Shown: positions 41,754-54,845 of the stretch, piece by piece | Layout: each line of letters opens with the position of its first letter | Numbering within the stretch: position 1 is the stretch's first letter | Assembly: GCA_900618795.1 (NCBI GenBank) | Contig: UYJD01000021.1 | Span: forward strand, 158,129 to 222,128 | Length of the DNA: 64,000 nucleotides | DNA from: Cyanodermella asteris | Lineage: Eukaryota; Ascomycota; Lecanoromycetes; Ostropales; Stictidaceae | Direction of reading: 5' to 3' | The notes under the pieces: generated by a model | The model's input: only the letters and a program-made list of their open reading frames with translations | The model's database searches: none | Told to the model about the DNA's origin: nothing | Made by a program: the position numbers and the translations under genes

Positions 41754-43103
41754 ATGGCATCTTCCAGGACCAATAGCGCGGACAAGCCTCTGAAGGTGTT
41801 GGTCATCGGCGCGGGCATTGGAGGACTGACAGCAGCCCTAGGCTTGCGGCGCCAAGGTCACGAAGTTCAGGTATTCGAAAGGTCGGCTCTACTGAAAGAG
41901 TATGGTGCCGCCATTGCCGTTGGGCCAAATGCAAGCGCAGTCCTTATCCGGTTAGGTCTCTTCTTGGTCAAGGAAGAATACGGTGGCGTCACGTACACCG
42001 GCTTCCGCTTGTTTGAGGATGACACCATGACAGCAGAGAAAGACCAAAGAAAGTACCTATCGCAGTTCAAGTATCCTTACCGCAGCGTACTTCGCCAGGA
42101 TCTTCACCGGGGACTTATTCAGCTTGCCACTGGTTCGGAGGGCCAGGGACAACCGGCATCCCTACTCAAATCTTGCAAGGTCGTCGATGTCGACGTTGAA
42201 AACGCAAAGATCACACTAGAGGACGGCAGGACCTTTGAAGGCGATATTGTTATTGGAGCCGACGGCGTCCATTCACGTTCACGGAACCGAATCCCTGGTG
42301 CCGAAAACCTGAGAGAACGACCTTTTGGGATGAGCGCTTACCGATGTTTGATTCCCAAGGATGTGTTGCTGCAGGACGACTTGACAAAGCGATATGCGGA
42401 GCTGGAAGGGTACACTAGCATCTGGAGGCACGCCAATCCGATCAAGTATCTGATTATGTACCCTTGTAATGGTGGCAAGACGATAAACTTCGCTTCGACG
42501 CACAAGGATCGACCTCTGAACCCCGATGACGGTACGTGCCGCAATCTGATTTCTCTGGTGGTCACTACTGACGAAAGTAGATAATCGCACCAAGGAAATC
42601 AAGCAAGGGATGCAAGAGGAGCTCGGAATTTACAGCCGGAGCCTCACTGCCGTGATAAATAAACTCGACCCGACGACAGTAGGTGCCTGGAAGTACAATG
42701 ACATGGACAAGATACCTGCCATCACGGTAGGCAAGCTTGCAGTCATCGGGGACGCTGCGCACCCTTTCCTCCCCTTTCTCGGGCAAGGCGGTGCAATGGC
42801 TATAGAGGATGCTGCCTCGATCGCTGCTCTTATGCCTCTAGGCACCAAGCCGGAAGAAGTACCTGAGCGTCTCGGGCTGTATTCGAAGGCTCGTTATGAT
42901 CGTGCTCACTATGTCCAACAAAAAACGAGAGATCAGATAAAGAGCAAAGATATCAGGGACAACAGCCCGATCTTTGGCAATGGTGAGTATCCCTCCCGTT
43001 TTCTTTGCGACTCTGCTGATGAAACCCAGGAAGTGAGTTTGCGACGTGGCTCTATGGTCACGACGCTTGGGAGGAATCAGAGAAGCTGCTCTCTGGAGCA
43101 TGA
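41754..43103 (+). CDS. FAD-dependent monooxygenase (salicylate hydroxylase-like)
   Basis: Three exons (41754-42531, 42581-42982, 43030-43103) give 417 aa. The FAD-binding GxGxxG motif lies near the start: LKVLVIGAGIGGLTAALGLR with FERSALLKEYGAAI. The DG motif is GDIVIGADGVHSRSRN, and the GD motif is AVIGDAAHPFLPFLGQGGAM. Together these mark class A flavoprotein hydroxylases. The two introns are 49 and 47 nt, and both restore a sensible frame. The last exon ends EESEKLLSGA. Targets could be salicylate-like aromatics or a secondary metabolite; the flanking genes give no clue. ATGs at 41733 and 41640 would add 7 and 38 residues, but the ADP-binding fold begins just after 41754. Confidence 0.9.
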
Positions 43104-45195
43104 TACGAGCCGTTGCAGCGAAGGCTGGCACATAAATACGCGCGCGACACAATACTTCCGCATTTAGTCGTCCGGCTGTCCGCTAGCCTAGTAGCATGCG
43201 ATGTCCCTCATGATTGCGAGATAATAATTCCAAGAGCGCGGGCATGCAAGCTGATTGCCATGTATTGGGTTGGGCGTTGTGCTTGGCGACGCCGTCGACT
43301 ACTCACTTGTATCATCTGGTATTCACCTTGCCGTATTCTCTTCAGACAGTCTACGGCCCGTCGGCTCAGCAAATTGTCCTGGTGACTCGGCAAGTTGTTT
43401 CAGCGGCTCCGCAATGGTTGATATCATCTCTCACTCGACGTCTTCCGCACTGTCTGAGCAGCTCGAAGAGTCACTTCATGTGCCGCTGCCTGTAGAACAT
43501 CACGCTCCGTTCATCGGAACTTGCCATTTCGTCTCGTCGTTGGCCTGTTTGTGCCAATGGCGGTCACACGTTTTCGAGATCGGGTACAAAAACGGGCTGA
43601 TAGAAGCCTTCGCCGAGGGAGTTCATTCCTCTTGGTACCCACCTTACCTACCAATGTGCGCCCATCAACACTGCGAAAAGTGGCGAAGATACTGTTCAGA
43701 TGAAGCAGCTATATGCATAGTTTTACTGACACCAGTTGGATACCGTAGAGGTTTGGCAGAAAAGCACGTGTGCGGCGAATTCTGTCTGCTTGTCCTAAAC
43801 GATCAACACCAACATGACAAGAAGTTCTACAAGCCGTGTAATGCCCGCCACCCTTGACACGTGGACATGTCTGGTACAGATGCGGGCAGGAGCTGCAGCC
43901 GGTCAAAAGTGTCCTTGATTGGCTCGATTGCGGGGATAGAATTCAGAAGGCGGCATCGAGAAGTCGAGCATCGATGATCTCAAGACCATGTTCGCTACTA
44001 CCTAACTTGTGCAACGAGATGCCACCGAAAAGAGCGCCAAGCATCGGCGGTCAGTCCGTCTGGCCGATCTTTTGTACGATTAGAGCTTGGAGGTGTCCAA
44101 CATTCTGAAGTTCACGTCGTTCTCGAATTGGTAGTGTCCTAACTTGTCGAAGCTGGCAGCGGTGCAAGTATCTTGCGAGCTACTTTGTGAATGCCAATCT
44201 CTTTACGATGACGTGCACACGCGAGACGAGCTATTTTCCACGAGGCACGGTCCAGGGGAACCGCAGGAAAGATGTCCGGCGCCAGTTCCTTTGAGCGGAG
44301 AGGCCAGCAGGGCGAGAGGCCCATCGTCGATTGCTCACATCAGACGCAAGCGATGATGCCACCCAAAGTCACGTCAAGGCAGGTCTGCGGCGTCTGACAT
44401 TTGACAGCTTGTCCGGCTAGAGAGCAGCCAGCCAACACGTTCGAAGGGCGGTCTATGTACGCGCATGCCTCCGATACTGCTACAATGAAGATGATCGTGT
44501 GCACTTGTATTGTAGCATTGCTACTGGACTGGGATCTCGCATCAAATGAGACAGGCTCGAGTGAAGTTGGACGTCGCAAGATGTGGAAGCAGCAGCGCAG
44601 TTTGGAACATTGTTACAGGGAGACAAGCACAGCAGAGGTGGTGAGGTGATGGTGAAGAAATGGACACGATAGCGTAGCAAAGTTTCGATGGGCACGGAGC
44701 CGGCGGCACTGATTGGCCGACGCCCGCCAGCGCGCAGGCAGGCAAAAGAAAGAAAAAAAAAAGGCAGCGGCTTTGTTGTTTCGCGTGCATTAAAAGCTGA
44801 GCGGCGGGCCTCCAACTCCGCCCCTTCTGACGCTCACTCCGTTCTCCGATTCTCTCCCCGTCAGAAGAGATCCGCCAGCATCCCCGATCTCGTCGGCTTC
44901 ACGCTGCCTCGCGGCTGTCTCTATAAACTGCAGTAATTTTGGCCAGACTTTTTGTCCAACGTCTGCCCCAGCACACGAGGACACAAGAATCGCGCCAGAC
45001 ACGTCTAGACCACGCACTCTGCGGTCTCAATAGTGCGGCACGTGTGTGCTTTCCATCACACAGCAGTCCATCCGCTCATCTCGCGCTTCATAAGAACTCT
45101 TCGGGGCTCATTCCGCCATCTTCCTCTCCTACAACTCCGAAAGCATCACATCACCCTGCCCCCTCGGCCCGTATCGCCCCCCCAAGCTCGCCGTC
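43104..45195. other. intergenic, about 2.1 kb
   Basis: An open plus-strand frame of about 200 codons (around 43255-43857) has no ATG at its head and no recognisable domain; I do not call it. A purine-rich A tract lies at about 44746-44765 and a TATA-like box at 44931-44937. The right part is the presumed promoter of the Zn2Cys6 gene. Confidence 0.5.
44931..44937 (+). promoter_or_regulatory. TATA-like box (CTATAAA) upstream of the Zn2Cys6 gene
   Basis: CTATAAA lies about 260 bp upstream of the ATG at 45196, leaving room for a long 5' UTR. Position and sequence are the only support. Confidence 0.35.
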
Positions 45196-45853
45196 ATGGA
45201 CAACCTCAACATGGACCCGTTGTTGACAACGCCCGTGAGCCCCATCAAAATCGCCGCCGCTGCCAACGCCATGCAGCTCGATGTCAAGCCCGACCCGGCC
45301 CCAATGGCCCCAATGACCCCGAATCCACCCCCTTCGCAGCCTCAGCAGTCGACTGGGAGAGCCAAGAGACATCAGATCGCTGTCGCATGCTCCAGATGCC
45401 GTATGCGCAAGTCAAAGGTAAGTTGCTGTTCTCTTGTCACGCGTGCCAGGACTAACCCAATTGCAGTGCGATGGCGCCCGTCCTACCTGTGCTTCCTGCA
45501 AGAATCGAGGCTGCGACTGTCACTACGATGTCGAAGCCGATGCGACACGCGCCATTGCTCAGAAGCGTCGCCAGGAGGCCATGCAACGCAAGCTGGACCA
45601 GTATCAAGAGGTGTATCAGTATCTTAGGGAGCGGCCCGCAGAAGAGGCCAGTGGAATCCTCCAGCGCATACGCGACGGCTGGGATGTTCTCGAGTTGCAC
45701 TCATATATCAAAGAGGGCGAGCTGCTCCTTCAGGTGCCGCCTCCAAATATGCCCGGCTTGCCTGGCTTGCCGGATCTGAGGAACCCGTCGACTGGTAGTG
45801 TCGAGAGCGACCAGGTCCCCGATCCGCACCTTGAGCCCGAAGCTCCTTCGTGA
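45196..45853 (+). CDS. short Zn2Cys6 (Gal4-type) transcription factor
   Basis: Two exons, 45196-45417 and 45467-45853, give 202 aa. The first 55 residues are Pro/Met/Ala-rich and disordered. The zinc cluster is split by the 49-nt intron between SRCRMRKSK and CDGARPTC; with CASCKNRGC it supplies six cysteines in Gal4 spacing. A coiled coil follows (AIAQKRRQEAMQRKLDQYQE), then a helical segment with ILQRIRDGWDVLELHSYIKE. The C-terminus is acidic and Pro-rich. There is no fungal-specific middle homology region, so this is one of the short zinc-cluster proteins. The intron has a clear ACTAAC branch site. Targets are unknown. Confidence 0.9.
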
Positions 45854-47061
45854 CTATCTTCGGTCTCGGCGAACGAGTTTCGCGACTTGCTCAATCCGAA
45901 TCCCTGAAGCAGCGACACGACACTAGGAAACACACAACCACTCGGCAACTCTTTTGACCACCTCCAAGTTTGCGACAGTTACCTCCATTTAACATCGTTC
46001 TACCGCTGGACGCCTGCTACTCTCAGACGTCCTGGTTCGAACCGTAACTGTTTTCACGAGCATGCACTTTTGATGCAATGCAATCGGCCGCTGTCTGACC
46101 TCGGACAGAATATTCCGGCCATGATCACGCTGCTCCGCAGCCACAAGGATCTGACAAAGCTCGCAAGATTGACGCGAGTTTGCCCATTGGGCGACAGCAG
46201 CTCAGCCTCCAGTATCACTACTTTGCCCGCGCTCGGAAATTTCCTAGCAGTCTTAGTCTCAAAAAGGCCTTTACGGCCTCAGTAGGAGATCAAGCTAGGG
46301 ATGGGAATGGCGGATTACTGAAGACTTCGCGGGTGCTTTCCAGGAGCATCGCGACCGTTCGGCATCACTGTTGGCCTAGAGCATGGCGATTGTTTGCAAG
46401 AACCCAGAATATAAATAGAAGTGATCCGAATTCCTTGACTCAGCTCGATCACGCTGAAGTCTTGACTGAGTGAATCTGTGACAAGATGTCCATGCTGCGT
46501 TCATGAAGCTGGCTGCTTGCGAATGTGCACAATCAGCATTAGACTTTCCAACGCGCTTCATTCAGGCTTGCGCCAGCTCAAAACGTCGGCCTCGACTCCT
46601 GCGAGACGGACTAACCTCCTAGCCAGCCGCCATGATCGGAAGCCACTCCAGAACGTCCCGCCCCTGCATGGCGCTTGGCAGGTACGAGACCAGTCAAGAG
46701 ATAATCCATCCGGTAGCTGCAAAGTCTTTACCAACTATTAGTACAACAGAGATGTGGATTTAAGGTGTAATGAGCTGTCATATCCGATACGCTCACGTGT
46801 CTTCGGCAATTGTAGATCCAGCTTGCCGCGCTCCCTCGTAATGCACCGAGTACCAAAATGTGTTCATCACGGAGTAGACGCAATTCAACAAGCAACAACG
46901 CCGGTAAAATTTTAGGGCTGTCCTGCCGGTTGTGAAGCTGGCATATCTAAAATTCCACATTGGGCAATCTTCTCGATGCACATCAAACCCCCTGCAGATC
47001 ACACGAACAAACAACCATCAATCAGCCTCGAGCCTTGGCATAGGTATCTTGACGGCCCGCC
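45854..47061. other. intergenic, about 1.2 kb
   Basis: No gene is supported. Short frames at 46070-46741 have no domain. The right end is the p62 promoter. Confidence 0.5.
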
Positions 47062-48952
47062 ATGGCTACCATGGGGTTTCCGTACAGCTACTACCGCTGC
47101 TCTTGCCCGAGCAGCGTGCCTCTCGCGGCCGCAGAGCAGGCAGATGCGGAAGATGAGGAAGGAGAGGAGGAAGAGCCGTTCGATCCTAGCAACCCTAGGT
47201 CAAATTTCAGTCTGTATCCACTGGACAGCTTGCTATGGTGCGGCGACTGTCATGACATCCGCTGTCCTCGGTGCACCGTGGACGAGATAGTCTGCTGGTA
47301 TTGCCCGAATTGCTTGTTCGAGGTGCCGAGTAGCACGATCAAATCGGATGGAAACAGGTACGCGTCGAATAAATCCATCAACCCTGTTCCCCAGCAGCGT
47401 CTAAGATCGACATTGGTTGACGGATTGGGATACTGATTGCTCACGCAGATGTACGCGGAATTGCTTCAATTGCCCCGAGTGCTACGCCCTACTCCAAACC
47501 ATGTCCACCGACCCAGACCCAACCTCGGCCCACGGACCGTACATCCTCAACTGCTCCTTCTGTAACTGGACCTCTCTGGACGTGAACCTCAAATTCGACT
47601 CTCCCCGCCACATCCTCGAGCAACTGCAGAGAAACCGGCCCCACAAACAGAGCGGCGGCAGCAGTACTCGACGCATAGCCTCTCGCACCGGCGCAGTCCC
47701 CAGCCGTCTCGAGACAGTCCCAGAGCCAGAGACTCAACAGAGCTCTCTAGCGTCGCCGATAAATGGACGCGACACGCCGCGGGACGTCTCGCCGAATACT
47801 GCAGATGCGAGGAAGCCGCAGGACGCGGCTACGCGCTTCGCGAACCTGAAGACGTTCTACAAGGAACAGATTGGCAAGGCGGCACCGCTGGGCGAGAGCT
47901 TGAGATCTCCCGGAGCGGACGCGGATTACTCGCCGGGGAATTTGCAGCGTATAATGAACCTGTACAGCGCCACCGCGTCGGGGACGTCTGCGTTTGGTCG
48001 CAAGGCGCTGGAGAAACCCAAGTCGATGCGTGAGGTCGGCGATGTCAGCGAAGGCTTCTCGCTCTTCTCTGCCGAAGCTGACGCTGCGCTCGTGAACAAG
48101 CTGAGGACTACCGGATTGAATGGCACTACGAGTGTAGCCCAACGGGCGGCTCAGCAAGGGGCGATCAACGATTGTTCGGATCCGAGATTCCTGACTGATT
48201 TACGGCCTATACCGACGTTGCTGTGTACGAAACGGAGCGCGAGGTGTGGCATCTGCAGGCACATCCTCGTGAAACCGGAACCGAAAGTCACGACGACCAG
48301 ATATAGAATCCGGCTCATCGCCGCGGACAAAGTTCCGCACCTCTCCATGAAGCCACTCCTCCCGACCTCCTCCTTCGTCTCCTCCTCCGCGCAGACCGCA
48401 GTCTCAGCACCAACGGGCAGTCCGAGCAAGACAGCGGCACCGGTCGACATGTCCGAAGTCAAACTCACCGCCCTCCCCGCAGCCAAAACCCTCCAATTCC
48501 TCCTCAAAATCACGAACCCCATGTTCGACCCCGTCCACGTCTCCCTCGCCACGCCACCCACCATCCCGAGCACCTTCGGGCGCGGCCCCTCCCGCATCAC
48601 GATCCTCTGTCCCGAATTCGACGTCGGCGCAAACTCGGACATTTGGGACGACGCGCTCCTGGCGGGCACGGAAAAGTACGACAGTGCGGGAGGTGGCAAG
48701 ACGGCGGTCGCGGGCCGGGTCTGGGAGAGGGGACGGAACTGGACGACGGTCGTGGTCGAGGTCGTGCCGGAGAGGCCGCGAGGCGACATGTCCACGTGGG
48801 AGGAGGACGCGGACGTGCTGGAGATTCCCATCTTTGTGAGGGCGGGGTATGAGGCGGAGGCGGGAGGCGAGGAGATTAGGGAGGCGAGGAGGGAGAAGAG
48901 GACGTTGAGCTATTGGGCGGTGCTTGGTGTTGGTAAGATTGCGTCGGGGTGA
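47062..48952 (+). CDS. dynactin subunit 4 (p62)
   Basis: Two exons, 47062-47357 and 47449-48952, give 599 aa. The N-terminal zinc-binding block contains paired cysteines: WCGDCHDIRCPRC, CWYCPNC, then across the splice CTRNCFNCPEC and LNCSFCNWTS. This matches the dynactin p62 family (RO-2 in Neurospora). A mid-region disordered linker is followed by conserved parts with FKEQIGK, then RCGICRHILVKPEPKVTTTR and later beta-rich segments (TLQFLLKITNPMFDPVHVSL). p62 sits in the pointed-end complex of dynactin and helps dynein-based transport and nuclear migration. The 91-nt intron is fixed by the Cys motif that it interrupts. Confidence 0.93.
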
Positions 48953-49635
48953 AGACACCAGCGTGGAAGGACTACTAGTAATAAGGGAGTTGAACTGATT
49001 CCATCGGAGCTTGAGCGTCGCATTTGTCGGGATGCAAAAGTTATGAGGACAGCAGGCATTTGTTAATTAGCGAAATAGAAACGAGCTTTTGTGTTTGTCA
49101 TACAATAGCATGAGTTCTCAATGAAGCTTCGAAAGATAGTTCATGAGACGATACGTGATATCCTCGTGTCAAACGGTACTTGCAGCTCATCGCTGGGAGT
49201 CGAATGGTTAAGACAGCGGATCGTCCCACAATCCTCGGATTGGCATAATCGTCGGAAACAGGGAAAAAGTCTTTCTGTTCAAGAAAGCAGTATCAAAGTT
49301 CGGGCCACTCCCGGCCGTAACTTCTTTTCGCACCAAGTCTACACGCGAGGGTGAGCTTCACAGACGCTCCAAAACCCGGGCGAGGGAGCGAACACATCAT
49401 GGCCATGTATGTGATCGCTCAGATGTTGGAAGGTGTTATTTTGACAGCTCTAGACTCAACTCCATATTCCCAGCCAGAGCAATAATGGAAACAGGTTCCA
49501 TGCCTTTCGTTCAACCCTCGAAAAATGCATGATCGTCAAAATGTCGCATGAGTCCCGTTTCTGGTCCCAAACCTTTCCGTCGAGAAAACTCCATGTATCA
49601 TTTTGACCCTTCCACCTTCATTCTCGATCGACCGC
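48953..49635. other. intergenic between convergent genes
   Basis: It holds the 3' UTRs of p62 and RPS7. No gene is seen. Confidence 0.5.
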
Positions 49636-50420
49636 TTAGTACTCGGCACCGGCGCTGATGGGGAACTCGAAAGCGACACCGCGGCCGGTCAAACGCCTGT
49701 AGACCTCGGAGTATGTGTCGAGTCTGTGGTCGACGCCACCGCGCTCCTTCTCGTCGAGCACGACCTTCAACAGCTTGCTGCCGTCCTCTCTTGTGCGAAC
49801 GCGCTTGCCGACAATCTCGACGGGGTAGACGAGGTCGGTGAGGATGGCCTCGTGGACGGCGGTCAGTGTTCGGCTGCGAGGGCGCTTCTGGGTCTGCGAG
49901 TTGCGCGATCGGTTGGAGCGCTTGGGGCGAGGCAGGATGCGGCGGGCAGCGATGAAGATGACCTGGCGGTCGGAGAACTTCTTCTCGAGCTCACGGGTCA
50001 GGCTGATTGGAAGTTAGCTTGCGTTCTGTGGGGCCTTGGACAGTTTTTTTTAAAAGTTGTGCATACCGCTGCTGGACCTTGTGGAAGTTGGCGAGGAGAG
50101 GGACTGGGACGAAGATGACAATGGCCTTCTTGCCGTGACCGGTCTCGATCTGTATAAACAAAATCATGTCAGTCAAATGTTCAACATGTCCAATTCCACC
50201 AGTTCCAAGCTATTTCAAGCACCACAGATCGATCCCCACTTCCCCAAGAGAGATTTGTTTGTCGTACCTCACGAGCAGAGACAATCTGAAGCGGTCGGAG
50301 AGCGCTCTTCATGTCCGGCTGGTTGCTCTCGAGATCGTAGAGGGCGCTGGCGATGCTGGTCTCGATCTCGGACGGGTTGGCCCTGGATGGGCTGTTCGCC
50401 GCAATCTTGTTGGTAGCCAT
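49636..50420 (-). CDS. rps7: 40S ribosomal protein S7 (eS7)
   Basis: Three exons (50420-50268, 50149-50067, 50002-49636) give 200 aa. Family blocks are [20 protein letters not shown], then [20 protein letters not shown] and [40 protein letters not shown], and the C-terminal [15 protein letters not shown]. Both introns (118 and 64 nt) join conserved sequence without loss; the second has a GCTAAC branch site. eS7 is part of the small-subunit body and is needed for 18S rRNA processing. High expression is expected; codons are strongly biased to C-ending forms. Confidence 0.97.
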
Positions 50421-50951
50421 GTTTGCGGTCGCAGTCTGACAAACTGACTAGCAGAAGATTGTAGAGGACTGAGGGCGTGGAAAGTTGATCGACGGCGAGG
50501 TTCAAGCTCCGCTAGTTCCACATTCAGTGCACGGCGAATTGCTGGTGTGCGCCCTAGAACGCCAAGACGATTTTCATCTGCGGAATAATGAAGCGCCGCT
50601 CCGGTCCACCGCCGCGAGCTATGTTCACTACTCCCAGTCTCACAAATCTACGAGGGTCATTTGGTTGTCGTCAGACGGACTCGAGATGTATGTGTTGCCT
50701 AGGCACGTTTGACTAATTCCTACCACGAAGTGACCTGACTCGCGGTGGAGATAAATCAATTAGTTTGGCTTGCGTCATAACTACTGGCAGCCATTTCCTT
50801 TACAACAGAGATACGCCAATGCCTTGGAACCCAATTTGCATTTTGCCCGTCTTGATGCTTCAGCGCTGTATCAAATCCTATATGCAAATGCACCTTTCGC
50901 CATTCCGACATATGAACCAGCCATAGGTTACAAATAACACAAACATGGAAA
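50421..50951. other. intergenic: RPS7 promoter and complex I 3' UTR
   Basis: Both flanking genes run on the minus strand. No extra gene is seen. Confidence 0.5.
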
Positions 50952-53299
50952 TCACCCGCTCGCTTGATCTATCTGCGGCTGGCCTGTGCCGTAGTAGACT
51001 TGAGATTTAGGCTCGCCCGACGCCATGAAATTCGTCTCCGGGTTCTTCAAGCGCCTGGATTCCGAGCATCTTGCCATTGTGGGTGATCTGCGAAATGTCA
51101 GCGGTTTTTCTTGGAGGTGGAAGCATTGTGACTTACGCTCTTGAAATGACATCTGTAAAGAAGAAGTTTTCGATGACCTTAGTCAAAGGCTGGCCAGAAG
51201 CCTTGCTGCCCTTGTTCTGGTCGACAAGCTGGACCTTCGAGAGATGGGAGACACTGACAGGCTCGACGACATCGTAGCTTCTCAGTGTCGGGCTGATCTC
51301 CGTCATGCGCTCACGGAGAGCATCAATATCGTCGTATGGTAGGTCCTTGCCAAGGAAGGAGCTGGCTGCGCGAATGATCTTCCAGTCCTCACGTGCTGCA
51401 CCGACCAAGCCAGTTGCAGCCCGAGTGACCTGCGTCCGACCTTCTGTGTTAACGTACGTGGCCATCTTCTCGGTGTAGGCTGCACCCGGGAGGACAACAT
51501 CCGCAAGTTGTGCACCCTTGTCTCCGTGGTGTCCCTGATAGACGACGAATGCACCGGCGGGAATGTCGCTCTGACTTATCTCATCGGCACCGAGCAGCCA
51601 AACGATCTTCGGCTGCACTTCAGCGATCTTGGGGTCAGCAGTGGTAAAGCCAACCTCGTACGCACCAGTACGGGCAGCAGAGCGCTGAAGAACATTGTAA
51701 CCTTGCCACTCCTCGGTAATGAAGTTGCCGGCGTTCTTCTCCACAAATGCACCAATGGTTTCAAAGAATGCCTTCGCGTCAGGGTGCTCGGCAATGGCGC
51801 TACCAACAACAATCATTGGCCGCTCAGACTGAGCCAACTTCTTACCGAAGTCACCGGACAGAGCCTGTTTCAAGGCGGCATGATCTGCTCCAAGCTTCTC
51901 GTAGTCGAAGGTGCTCTCAAACTCCTCGCCAACGAGGCCGATTTCCAGATCGGAACGCAACCATTGCTTGCGGATGCGGGCGTTCAATCCGGCGGCTTCA
52001 TGGCGCGGGTTTGTGCCGACAAGTAGGATCGTGTCAGCTTCTTCGACACCGTAGATTTTGCTGTTGAAGGCGTAGTTGGAGCGGACATCGACACCGTGTG
52101 CCAAGGGCTGGTTGCCTTGCGGCTGGTCAAGTGCCAAGTTCTCGGACCCAAGCTTGTTGGCAAGATCCTTCATAGCAACAAGAGACTCGACCTCGATGAG
52201 CTGGCCGGCAATGACCTTGAACTCGTTGGCCTTGGGTGCCTTTTGCTCGAACTGGGTAGCGACTTCACTTAGGGCCTGCTCCCATGTAGCAGGAAGGAAC
52301 TGGCCGTTGCGACGGATCAAAGGGGTAGTCAATCTCTGTGTTCGCAGTCCGTCGACGGCGAAGCGGGTCTTGTCGTTGATCCACTCCTCGTTGATGTCGT
52401 CGTTCAAGCGAGGAAGAACGCGCATGACCTCCAATCCTCGCGAGTCGACACGAATGTTAGAGCACAAGCCGTCCAGAACGTCAATAGACTCAGCATGTTG
52501 CAGTTCCCAGGGCCGTGCTCGGAACGCGTAGGGTTTTGATGTGAGAGCACCAACGGGGCAGAGATCGATAACATTTCCAGACATTTCAGAGTCCAAGTGG
52601 CGTTCGAGGTATGTGCCAATCTGCATGTCGTTGCCACGGCCAGTTGATCCAAGCTCCGGTGCGCCAGCAACATCGTTTGCGAATCGAATGCATCGTGTGC
52701 AGTGAATACATCTGTTCATGGATGTCTTGACGAGCGGGCCGATATTTTTGTCTTCGACAGCACGTTTGCCACCAATTTCGTGGAAACGGCCACGATCGGC
52801 TCCATACCGCATAGATTGGTCTTGCAGGTCACATTCTCCTCCTTGATCGCAGATAGGGCAATCCAATGGATGGTTGGCCAGAAGAAATTCCATCACACCT
52901 TCTCTTGCTTTGTGAACCAGTGGGGAATCGGTCTTCACGACCATCCCAGGCTGGACCGGCCAGGCACATGATGCCACAGGCTTAGGCGCCCTCTCGACTT
53001 CGACAAGGCACATGCGGCAATTACCCGCGATTAAGAGCTTTCTGAGAGCTGTTAGCTGTAGTTGGAGACCTTGAATCGCAATCGACGAACTCATGATAAC
53101 AATAGCGTGGGATTGTGACGCCGGCCTTCTCACAAGCCTGGATCAAGGCAGATCCTGCTTCTATAGAGACCTTCTTCCCATCTATTGTGAGCTCCACCTC
53201 GGCCTGCCTTGATGGTGTCGTCGCGAAGGTCCTTGTTGCCACGGGGCGAGCAGCCTTACTCGCCCTGAGGGCCGATCGAGCAAGCTGAGGACGCAGCAT
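50952..53299 (-). CDS. nuo78: NADH:ubiquinone oxidoreductase 78-kDa subunit (NDUFS1)
   Basis: Three exons (53299-53091, 53041-51137, 51087-50952) give 749 aa, the normal length. Residues 1-32 are a mitochondrial presequence (MLRPQLARSALRASKAARPV). The 2Fe-2S domain has IPRYCYHEKLLIAGNCRMC, restored by the first splice. The 4Fe-4S clusters use HPLDCPICDQGGECDLQD and NRCIHCTRCIRFA. A molybdopterin-oxidoreductase-like fold follows. This subunit carries electrons from FMN through the iron-sulfur chain in the matrix arm of complex I. The final exon adds SPTMARCSESRRLKNPETNF and the end of the protein. The first intron has an unusual GTTCGT donor. Both introns are 49 nt. Confidence 0.96.
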
Positions 53300-54845
53300 G
53301 CTGAAGAGCGGCCGAGCGACAAAGGAAAGCGTAGTATGCGGATGAGTTTGGAGGGGGGTGGCGGTTGAAGGTACTTTCTCGTGATGTCGACGACGTGCGA
53401 AGCTCCGTGCTGTAATGGAACTCGGGCGCGCTGTGATTGGCGCACGCCCGCCAAGCCGCTTGCTGGTGTAAAACTTCTGAGCGAAGCTCCATCCATCTTT
53501 TCCTCCTCACTCATTCTGGGCATAATTTATTGTAGGACAGCTGGACTTTCCACCTTGTTGTTCTCTATTATGTGTCCCTAGAAGACGGGATCTACGAAAG
53601 CGCCGTTTATGGGATGGCTCGAAGAACACATCTAATGAGATTGCTCTCCTTACCGGCGGTCGCTACAATTTTCAACTCGAGCACTAAGCTTGCAAAGCCC
53701 TTACCCATCATAGAGGTGTGAGGCAACAGCTTCGTGAAGAATCTCACGGTCTCATTATAGTAACACATGACATTCGCTGCGGCTATGGTAGTGATATTAA
53801 CGGACGCCAAACTGCTTGGGCCGGAGTTCCAGTGCACGCTACACGCTGTATCTGATTTTTGAGACGACCAGCAAGGGCAGTTGATGGACGAGAGTGTACA
53901 AACAATCATCTCATCAATGAGGCCTAAGCGCACGTGCTACCTAATCAACGCTGGTGGACCCCGATTTCCGAACCGGAATCGCTGGTGTTTCTCAAGTGTA
54001 ACAGACTTGTATGCGATGTGCACTCATACCGTCGAATTTGATACGGGTCGCATTCTATCGTATTGCCGGCCAATCTGAGCGTATTCTACAAGCTATAGCT
54101 AGTCAGTCGCCTTAACTTGCTGTTGATTTGCAGCACTTGTGTGGTATTGGCCGCTTCTCGCGAAGGAGACTTTTTTGAAAGGGCTTCGCGTGACGAGCAG
54201 CGCCCAGGGCAAAATTCCTCATCAACAAGTCGTTTCCCGGCAGTGTCACTGTGTATCGTCGCATCAATCGCGTGTTATCCCAGCCATATCGATGGGTAGC
54301 ATGCGGCGCGATTCAGCATTGCACGGAGCGTAGGTGGGAGCTCGAAGGGGCATAGTCTTGGTGGGCCAATCCCAACCTCCTGTCACTGATGCCAAGCATT
54401 TTTGGCCGACTGCATCTCGTTGCCCGACACCTTCACACGTTCATCTTACCACCGATATACCCCGTCTTCCATATCGCGCTCGCTGCAGTGCGCGTCGAGC
54501 AGCTTCCTTTGAACGAATTCAGTCTCCAGTTGCCACCGATCGTGCTCAGATTCCTGCGCGAGCTTCCTCCAGCAGCCGCTTGTCGTGTAACGCGCGGTCG
54601 CACCCGGCCCTTATCGATAGAGCTTCAATCTCGCCTGCTTCACCGAACTCCTTCCACCATGGCGTGCAACCCAGCCCCGACTCAACTCTAAAGCGTCTTG
54701 CGACGTGCCTTTCTTACAATTGAGGCTTGCAATCAAAGAGCTGGGCTACAAAACTTTCGATTGAGATTCTTGTGCCACCAAGCACCTTCCGCATATTACG
54801 TTCTGTCCGTCTCACGCAGCCACAAGGCTTGACACAATTCAAGGG
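53300..54845. other. intergenic, about 1.5 kb
   Basis: This holds the promoters of the complex I subunit (-) and Byr4 (+). No gene is supported. Confidence 0.5.

Noticed and set aside
41640-43103. Monooxygenase gene as part of a biosynthetic cluster
   Set aside because: Neighbours are an RCR-like protein and, 2 kb away, a short Zn2Cys6 factor. No core synthase, transporter or other tailoring enzyme is adjacent.
43255-43857. Open plus-strand frame of about 200 codons
   Set aside because: It has no ATG at its head, no domain and Cys/His-rich composition without spacing logic; probably chance.
46028-46050. GGTTCGAACC, B-box-like sequence
   Set aside because: No A box or acceptor stem pairs with it upstream, so no tRNA is supported.
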